NCBI GenBank assembly: GCA_905331475.1 | Contig: CAJNYU010002346.1 | Coordinates: 1 to 64,000, forward strand | Source: Rotaria socialis | Lineage: Eukaryota > Rotifera > Eurotatoria > Philodinida > Philodinidae | DNA: 64,000 nucleotides | Reading direction: 5' to 3' | The notes under the pieces: model-generated | What the model was told of the DNA's origin: nothing | Database searches by the model: none | The model's input: the letters and a program-made list of their open reading frames with translations, nothing else | Position numbers and translations under genes: made by a program | Shown: positions 56,185 to 64,000 of the stretch, one piece after another | How positions within the stretch are numbered: the stretch's first letter is position 1 | Layout of the letters: every line of letters starts with the position of its first letter

Positions 56185-58041
56185 ATGAGTAGCGGTCAAC
56201 AAGAGTATATTCAGGTAATCAGTGTGAAACTAAATATAATTAAACATAACACATTGTATTCTAGAAAGGAATTAAGAGTGCCGAACAAGCTACAGCAGAA
56301 GACAAAGCGCACAATTATGAAGCTGCTGCACAACATTATATGACTGCAGCCGATTGGCTTTTCCAAGCGATGAAATGTTAGTGAAAACAAAACTGATCGT
56401 TCTATCTAGCATAATTTTCGAATTTAGATGGAGAAATGAATCCACAGATGAAACAAGCGATACGACCTAAAATAGAAAGTTATATGAAACGAGCAGAAGA
56501 AATCGTACAAGCGTTGAAGAAAGGTTCAACTAAAGAGAAAGCTGTAGTTGATACTAGCACTGGACGTGGCAATTCAAACGATAATAAAGGAGATGATGAC
56601 GATAATGGTGATCCAGATAGAAAACGGATGGTGGAACATTTTGAAGGTCAGTGTTACCATTGTCTTTTTTGCAACTGTCAATAGTACTATGTTTCTTTGA
56701 TTATAGAAGCAATTGTCACAGATTCAAATATTACGTTCGAAGATGTCATAGGATTAGACCAAGCTAAAGAAGCACTAAAAGAAGCTGTTATATTACCAGT
56801 GAAATTTCCACAACTTTTCCAAGGTATTTTAGAATTGACAGTGTATATCATCTATTGTTCTTTTATCTTTGTTTAGGGAAACGTAAGCCGTGTAGTACTG
56901 TTTTACTTTATGGAGTAGGTTTCAACCGTATACTTTAGAGTTCATCTGTAAATTCTTTTTCTAGTCTCCCGGTACTGGTAAATCACATTTAGCCAAAGCC
57001 ATTGCTACTGAATGTAAGAGCACATTCATTTCGATCAGTTCATCAGATCTTCTTTCTATTTGGTTTGGTGAGGCTGAAAAAAGTATCAAAGTTGTATTTG
57101 AACTTGCTCGCGAACGGCAACCGTGTATTGTATTTATTGATGAAATCGATGCTCTCTGTGGACAACGTAATTATACAGAATCAGAATCGTCCAGACGTGT
57201 CAAAACTGAGTTTCTTGTTCAAATGCAACGTACGCATTCTGTCTACAACTATGGAAAAAAGCCATTCTATTGTTGTTACTTTATTAGGTGTTGGGACTAA
57301 TAATGCTGGTGTTTTTGTTCTTGCCGCAACTAATATTCCTTGGGCACTTGATACAGCTATTCGACGACGGTAAACTTCAGATTGAAATATGTTTCATGCA
57401 TATTTTATGAAATTTGTTTAGTTTCGAAAAAAGTATCTATATTCCACTACCTGGTGTGAATCAACGAGCAGCAATGTTTAAAACACATGTAGGTACGAAT
57501 ACTTTCCATATGATAAAAGAACATGAATGGATGCAGCTAGCACAAAAATCTGAACAGTGCGTTTTTCTCAGTAGATGAAATCGAAAGAAATTCTTATTGA
57601 TTTTAGTTATTCGGGTGCTGATATCGGTGTTGTTTGTCGTGAAGCATTATTGAGACCTATTCGTCGACTCGGTTCCGCAACACATTTTAAACGAGTAGAT
57701 TTTCTTTGATAATAGATGTTTTGAGCAACTTTACTCTTTGCCTATATAGGTACAAAATCCAAAACCTGATGGCCCGCGAGAACTTTGGCTTACTTGTTCA
57801 CCAGGAGATCCATATGCTCAAGCACTTACATTGGATCAAATTAAGTCGGAAGAATTATGTGAACCACCAGTAACTATGGTAATTTATTTTAAGGTGTTGT
57901 TAGGAAAAACAGTACGAATTTATGATTCTTTTGTAGTCGGATATGGAAGCTGCTCTTGTTACACAGAAACCAACAGTGGGCGAAAAGGATCTGTTATTAC
58001 AAAAGAAGTTCACGGAAGAATTTGGTCAAGAAGGTTCATAG
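56185..58041 (+). CDS. VPS4: VPS4 AAA-ATPase, copy 3 (apparently intact)
   Basis: Same exon plan as copy 1, about 435 aa, with all junctions in frame. The MIT domain starts [10 protein letters not shown], then [22 protein letters not shown]. The linker carries an Asp/Asn/Gly-rich run. The AAA core has Walker [13 protein letters not shown] (Ser replacing the usual first Pro), pore region [11 protein letters not shown], Walker [14 protein letters not shown], sensor 1 [11 protein letters not shown] and arginine fingers [15 protein letters not shown]. It ends [16 protein letters not shown], unlike copy 1. From about 57291 on, exons and introns are almost identical to copy 1 (52141 on), whereas the MIT and linker regions are clearly diverged. 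Catalytic residues are intact, so it is probably active, perhaps with a different cargo range through the MIT domain; the cargo idea is inference. Confidence 0.93.
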
Positions 58042-58618
58042 AATCTAGGATTGACAGAAATAAAATGAAAACTATTTCTATCGGCGGCTACTTTGTTGCT
58101 GTGTACTCATTAATTTCGTTTTTCAGTTTCTATCTCTGTTTGTCTATTTCCTGTTCACTCTATTATTCTACTGTATAAAAACTAAAGCTTTCTTTGTCCT
58201 ATTCTCTTAATTCGATTTTGTTTCATCTTGATTTTATTCGCAATTAATAAAAAAAACAGACATATTATTAACCCATTGAGAATCTCTATATATATATATA
58301 TATATACATCATTATGAACCTTATGCAGACAATAAAATTATGTTATATTTTTCTCTATAAGTATCATTGTACTTCATTTTGTATTTTTTTTCTTTGCCAT
58401 TAAATCTTCGATTGTGTAGTCTGATTGAGTGAAAAGTCAACAAAGAGAAAAGCTACTTGAATTAATTTTATATATTGATTTTATTTATATTTCTTTTATT
58501 GTTGATGAATTACATTTTATTTAAACATGAGCAGATATGCGAAAATGTAAAGAGGTGATTAACGATTGAAGAAAAACGATATTAATTTTTTGTTTCTCCT
58601 TGTTTGTGTTGCGTAAAC
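58042..58618. other. intergenic between convergent genes; (TA)n run near 58277-58306
   Basis: 3' flanks of VPS4 copy 3 (+) and the neuropeptide gene (-). A TA dinucleotide microsatellite of about 30 nt is present. No gene was seen. Confidence 0.55.
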
Positions 58619-59179
58619 TTAATATTTGAATCCACGATAAAAACTTGATTTTGGTGAAGAAAATCGAAAACGTTTGCCTAAAAGTATTCCCTCAGTTGGA
58701 AAATTACGTTTTCCCATCAAGATCCCTTCAGTTGGAAAATTACGTTTTCCCATTAAGATCCCTTCAGTTGGATAATCCCGTTTACCCATTAAAATGCCTT
58801 CAGTTGGATAATCCCGTTTACCCATTAAAATGCCTTCAGTTGGATAATCTCGCTTGCCCATTAAAATGCCTTCAGTTGGATAATCTCGCTTGCCCATTAA
58901 AATGCCTTCAGTTGGGAATGATCGTCGGCCAATTAGGATACCTTCAACGGGTAAGTTTCGTTTTGATAGTATTTGTCCATTGTCGATAAGTTCAGTAGGA
59001 TCATCAATATCTGAATTCATTTGAGAGAATGATTCTGCACCGATGGGAAAACCATTTACAAAATGTACAGAGAGTACAACTAAATGAAGTTATTAAATAT
59101 AAAGAAATCTTACGTATATCTATATGAACTTACCCAGCGTGATTGATAATATAGAAAATAATTTACTTGATGATAACAT
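58619..59179 (-). CDS. neuropeptide precursor with eight amidated PTEGILM-type peptides
   Basis: Two exons (59179-59134 and 59079-58619, 54-nt intron) encode about 168 aa. The N-terminus MLSSSKLFSILSITLVVLSV, then HFVNGFPIGAES, is a good signal peptide. After an acidic spacer ending QILSKR come eight 12-residue units, each nine residues plus Gly and a dibasic pair: NLPVEGILI-GRR, SFPTEGILM-GKR, four DYPTEGILM-GKR, NFPTEGILM-GKR and NFPTEGILL-GKR. A non-amidated tail FRFSSPKSSFYRGFKY ends the protein. Gly before Lys-Arg is the classic signal for prohormone convertase cleavage and C-terminal amidation, so the products should be nonapeptide amides. The four DYPTEGILM units form two pairs of near-identical 36-nt copies, showing recent internal duplication. 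I cannot place the peptide in a named family. An acceptor-like TATTTTTAG lies about 37 nt before the start. Confidence 0.9.
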
Positions 59180-62100
59180 TTTTTGTTAGTTTTGATGCTG
59201 TAAGGATCGCTCAACTAAAAATATACAAATCAAAACAAAATGAATGTTCAAAAAAAAAGCATCGGTTAGATAGTTTAATCTAATGGATAGAAACAATGAT
59301 CAACTAGGTTAAGTAAGATTCTACTGGTTATGCAGTTACAGACAGAATCAAAGCTAACAATTATCTGTGTAACTAAGGATTCAAAGACAAGTTACTTACT
59401 GTTAGTATATTTTTCGGCAATGACCTGCACTCCTAAAAAAGTAGATTTCTTATATAGCTATTCATAAAAATCTACATAAACTTATTCAATATCAAGAGAA
59501 ACTCACTCAGCAAATAGTTTCAACACAAAAAAAGACACAACTAGAGAAAACTCACCTAAGTTCTTGTTTTTAGTGACTGTTTTTAGTAATCTATAAAAGT
59601 ATCATTTGTTATAAACGGAAGAAAAAGTAATTTCAAGAGTTTCTCTCTTCCTATCCTTTCTCTTTTTTTTTATATGAATGAATTTTCCTTTACAACAAAG
59701 CGAAAAAAAGCAGCAAAAAAAGAACAAGTAATCAAGAAAAGTGGTCATATGTGTATACATTAATAATAATAATAATAATAAACATAGTCACATTTGACTA
59801 GCAGCTAGAAGAGCACATATTGACACATTAACTTGGAGAAATTTTCAATGATAAGTTCTCAACCGATAAAAAGCTTTATCAACCGAAAATTCATTATTTA
59901 GTACTGCTGTAGGTTGAATATAAATTATCGTAAGTTGAAAAGGAAGATAAACAGGAATGAATAATTATATTGAATGCTTTCAAAATTAAAGCCAACATCA
60001 TATTCTTTGACTTCATAATAGCCCACGCAGATAAGCGACATTTACATCATAGACAACGAGAAGTAAGAGTCCATCAGTGGAAAATTCTCTGTCATTTTTC
60101 TAATTTTTATTGAATAATTTAACATATTATCTCGAAGGAAGTAATGCTATCAGCATTATTAAATAAATGACTTTTTATCAAGTATCTAACTATCTGTTCA
60201 AAATGTTTGTTAATAGTATCAAAACTATTTTTTTAATGAAGCCTTGCAGATTGATCACATAAAATGCTTATTCAAGCTGCGTGTTTTTAATCAAGATATG
60301 GTTTCTATGGTAATACTGATGTATTTGAGTTTAATCAAAAATTTGAACTATTTAGTTTGTCTCCGATCGCACAGCTCTAGATACTACAGTCTGATGAACA
60401 CAGGTCAAAATGGAGCTATTAATTAGAGAGAGTGGTTGCTTTTTCTGTCAACATCAAGTGGTGTATATAAAAAAAAGCTTTTTTCTCAATTATTATTTCT
60501 TCAATATAAATAATCTTCAAGATGAATGATACTGATAATTTATTGAACTATAAAAGAGAACACAGTCAAAAGTAAAACTGTTTTCCAGTTTTATGAATGC
60601 ATAAATCTATCGTGGTGGTTCCTTTTAGGCTTTTAAATATGAGCCGAAAATATCTCTAGTCAATGTTGTTCAGATGACAGTATTCGAATTGTGAATTTTA
60701 ACGGAATAACTTTCTAAAATATTTGATAGACGAGTGAACGATGAAAACTTACTAATGGCGATGAACTAAAAGCGATGAATATTAAAGAAACAAAATGATG
60801 ATTGAAGTTATTAATAGTAAATAATCTTCTTCGACAAATATAAGTGCTTCAGTATTTAATAATCGTTTCAAAAAAAACTTATTTTGTCTTGTTCTTAAAC
60901 TACGAATATCAAAACAACGCAAAAACAGATCATAGAAAGAAAAAAACTTTTCTTTTGATCAATTTTATTTGGCTTTCAAGTTCTCACGTAGGTCTAAGAG
61001 TAGAATACGAGTTTTTGACACTAGTCAACACAAGAAAGCAAAGAAATGTTGAATAATTATTTAATAAAATTTCTGAACTTTTGACAATAGCTCATGTTTT
61101 TTCCCCCAAAAGAAAAAAATCCACATCAGCCATGGTGGCCTTTACTTGTTTTCCCATTTTAATATCTTTGTTTTCTTGATTTACTTCTATCTTGATTAAT
61201 ACTCCAAGCTAGATCTTTTGTAGAACTAAAAGTCACACACTTCTCTGAATAATATTAAATGATTACTAATGAAATATTATATGCATAGTTGAACATGTAC
61301 AATTTATAAATAGAATTCTTTATTCACAAAAGATTATTGATTAATAGTTGATCGTTTGAATAGATCATATGCATTTTCTACTAATACTTTTTCATGAAAG
61401 ATAAGGGGTATAGGTAAGGGGCTCATGATATTTTTGGTTGCATTTATTCATATCACAATTGTTTTAATTCGGTTTAAAAGTTAAGATTTAGAAAAGTCTT
61501 AAAGTAGTGATTTCTATATAAATATGATATTAAAAAAATATATTATATATTCCCTTTTATATTTACTAATGATTCCTGGAAAGATTCAGTACTCAGAAAA
61601 TTGTAGCAACGAAGATTCAATCAGTCAAGTCAGAGGAAATTACTGACGTGCTTTCTAGTTTGATTCAATGCTTCGCATGGTCTTGAATTTTGATGAAATA
61701 ACATATCTAAATGCTTGTTTGAAAAGAATTGACAAAACTCGAAAACAAAACAAAACCTTCAGTAGTTAGATTGGTTTGAGATTCATAAATTCTTTGTAAA
61801 TGTATGATTTTGTTTTTGTTTTTGTTAAATCTAACTTTATTAAAATTATGGATAATCATATTTTATCAACTAAAGGCACTTGCTTTATAAACGATTGTTC
61901 GTCAGACGAAAGAAAACATCTCATTAAAGCTCATCGCTAATTCCGAGCATCAAGCAATCAGGAAATGTAAAAACATTCTTTTTAAAAAAAGAAAAGCTTT
62001 TTTTTAGAACAATCCAGTATTAACATAAGAAAGTTGTCTCCGGAGTGAGACTACGTACGGAATGGATAAGTACACACAACTGCATGCCAAATAATTGTGT

Positions 62101-62700
62101 CTTGTCAAAAATAATGATAGAGGAGTTTGCTCATTGTACAGAAAGACTGAATTAACTACCTATCAATATAAACAGTTATTAAAAATAACACTTTAAATTT
62201 TCGCAATAATACTATAATAATCCAGTTTCAATAAGAAGTGCTTTTTTATATCTAAGATTAAAAACCTAAAGCCAATTTCAATGATAAATAAATGCATCAA
62301 TACTTTTTGAATAGTTTCTGATGAATTCCAGAGACCAACTCACAGTTACGATTGACTTCTTTCAATATTTCCATCTATATTTTTGTTTTCACAGATTTTA
62401 ACTTTAAAAAAACCTACTACATAAGGCACGCACTACAATGAATTTCTAACACCATGCGACAGAAATGTAATATTTTAAGATTGACTGTCTAGTTATATCT
62501 CTGTCTCATAGTGAAATTAACGGATTTGTATTATGGTTCGATCAAATATACTTTAAAATTCTTAACAGTACCATCCTTGTATTATAGAAAAAATAGTTTA
62601 TACAGAAATTGACTTCCTATGTTACTATTTAAAGCATGAAAAAACACGTAATCTACTCTTACTATCCATACAACTAGTGAGAATGTTTCTGTAGCATTTT
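59180..62700. other. intergenic, no gene seen; (AAT)n at 59761-59782
   Basis: About 3.5 kb of AT-rich DNA upstream of the neuropeptide gene. An AAT trinucleotide run lies near 59761. Two short + strand ORFs (60244-60426 and 60844-61056) have no family resemblance or splice partners. No RNA gene was recognised. Confidence 0.5.
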
Positions 62701-63663
62701 CTAACGGGTATCCCATAATAAATGGCCCTCTCAGTACTTTGACTATAACTTTTTCTCTTTGCGATCCTTAGAGCTGATCGTTTTTGCAAAAGATGCGCCG
62801 TCAAATTCTCTATAGTACTTTCATAAAACCTATCTCTGTAAAAAGTTAAGGAGAAAAATTAAGCGAAGAATACCAGACTCGTATAAAATACCCAACTTTC
62901 AAGCGGAACTGCCGTCTTCTTCAACTATTTCCATTATTAACTGAAGAATATAAGAAACGAAAAATGTATGCATTTTGTAGCTCTTTAAAAGCTCTATCAA
63001 TCAGTGTTATTAGTGAGCAAATACTAAATCAACCGTGGATAATCACATCGATCTTCCTGTCTTGGAGACTTATCAAAATTCATCTATTTGAATCCGTCGC
63101 TTTCGGAGCTTCTGGAAAAAGTCTCATAACGAAGCCAAAATAGAATGTTTTTGAGCTCGGCTTTTTTTATTCTGATAAAAAATGACTCCTGTACTAGATT
63201 CAGCGGCGGAATTTGACCCTAGTCTTACTTTTAAGTTTTCTCCGCAAATGGACAGTTGACAAAAATCAGTAGAACTTGGCCGATCTGAAGTGATTTTGGT
63301 ATGTTAGATTTTTCAGTGCTCACTTTAATTTCCAAAGACCTGTGAATTGCATGTCGAGAAAGAGCGCACTTCCAAGTAGTCAAAAGCATCTTTACTTTTA
63401 TTTTGTCGTCTTTAGAGTTGTTTAAAATAATCGAAAATTTGCGAATCAAAATAGCTTTGAAAGTTGGGTACTTTATAGGTTTTTGGTATTCTTAGTTTAA
63501 TTTTTCTCCGTAACTTTTCACAGGCACAGGTTTGTTTAAAGTATTGTAGAGAATTTGACGGCGCATCTTTTGCAAAAATAATCAGCTCTAACGTAAGGAT
63601 CGTAAAGAGAAAAAGTTATAGTCAAAATACTGAGAGGGTCATTTATTATGGGACACCCGTTAG
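62701..63663. mobile_element. inverted-repeat element, about 960 bp
   Basis: The left end CTAACGGGTATCCCATAATA is mirrored by the right end TATTATGGGACACCCGTTAG. The arms extend about 210 bp (62701-62910 and 63452-63663), with matching inner landmarks: CTCTCAGTACTTTGACTATAAC, GATGCGCCGTCAAATTCTCTA, and TTAAGGAGAAAAATTAA against its complement. The 540-bp middle encodes nothing I recognise; a 72-aa ORF (63231-63449, -) lies there. This looks like a non-autonomous DNA transposon or foldback element. No clear target-site duplication was seen. Confidence 0.75.
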
Positions 63664-64000
63664 ACGGTATGAAAACTATCTAAACGACCATTATTGTAGT
63701 TTGGAAAATGAAACTCTCGATTAATTATTTACCATATGTTTAGACTGGATTTTATTTTCGATACAATACGAAGTTAACATTAATTTCACGTACGAATTTT
63801 GTTTTTGATACTCTTAGTAACAAACCTAGTATTCGTTTCATGATGAATTTGTTTTTATGTATGAGATTTGCCATGCTATAGCTACAATCAGTATAACTCA
63901 ACTGAAGATTCTAACAGTACGTATGCACGCTCATAGATGCCTTAATGGACAATCTTCAGATATTTCTATCCTAATAGTTTTAATACTCTCATATTACCTT

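Noticed and set aside
58645-58989. 114-aa + strand ORF opposite the neuropeptide gene
   Set aside because: Its repeats (LQLDNPVYPLKC-like) are the antisense shadow of the 36-nt neuropeptide units on the - strand, which also has the signal peptide and cleavage sites.
63231-63449. 72-aa ORF inside the inverted-repeat element at 62701-63663
   Set aside because: No resemblance to a transposase and no supporting splice signals; length is within chance expectation.

Overview
This is eukaryotic, animal nuclear DNA. It is AT-rich, most genes are split by GT-AG introns of about 42 to 65 nt (a few are 300 to 990 nt), and it encodes clearly animal families: KCNQ channel, EPG5, GALNT, MAPKAPK, an Ig-domain surface protein and a neuropeptide precursor. 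Compact genes with tiny introns, tightly spaced same-strand neighbours and splice-acceptor-like signals just before many start codons suggest a small invertebrate. A bdelloid rotifer is my best guess, but that is inference. No phage, plasmid, CRISPR or bacterial operon features are present.

Layout. 1-7830 is gene-poor and rich in repeats: degenerate GGATCC-rich tandem units, a hairpin repeat and two inverted-repeat elements. 7831-8963 holds a myosin essential light chain and a pterin-4a-carbinolamine dehydratase on the + strand, 133 bp apart. 9741-12213 is empty except for simple repeats. 12214-15667 is a three-Ig-domain, lachesin-like surface protein. On the - strand, 30682-18629 is a full-length EPG5 homologue (about 2,560 aa), followed by spermidine synthase (18194-17015). 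32028-39681 holds three + strand genes: a MAPKAPK kinase, a UBL4/Get5-like protein and a KCNQ1-like potassium channel; the last two are 113 bp apart. On the - strand 49685-40826 come glyoxalase II (HAGH), a polypeptide GalNAc-transferase and an M3-family peptidase homologue that has lost its zinc site. 50996-58041 is a tandem array of three VPS4 AAA-ATPase genes, the middle one broken. A neuropeptide precursor with eight amidated repeats lies at 59179-58619 on the - strand. The rest, to 64000, is intergenic with one large inverted-repeat element near the end.

There is no single pathway, but VPS4 (ESCRT disassembly) and EPG5 (autophagosome-lysosome fusion) both act in late endosome and lysosome traffic. 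The items most worth following are the neuropeptide precursor, the VPS4 array with its ATPase-dead middle copy and a possible fourth relic, the zinc-less M3 protein, and the pairs of genes that look co-transcribed with trans-splice-type acceptors. Exon boundaries were read by eye from splice consensus and reading frame, so individual junctions may be off by a few bases.
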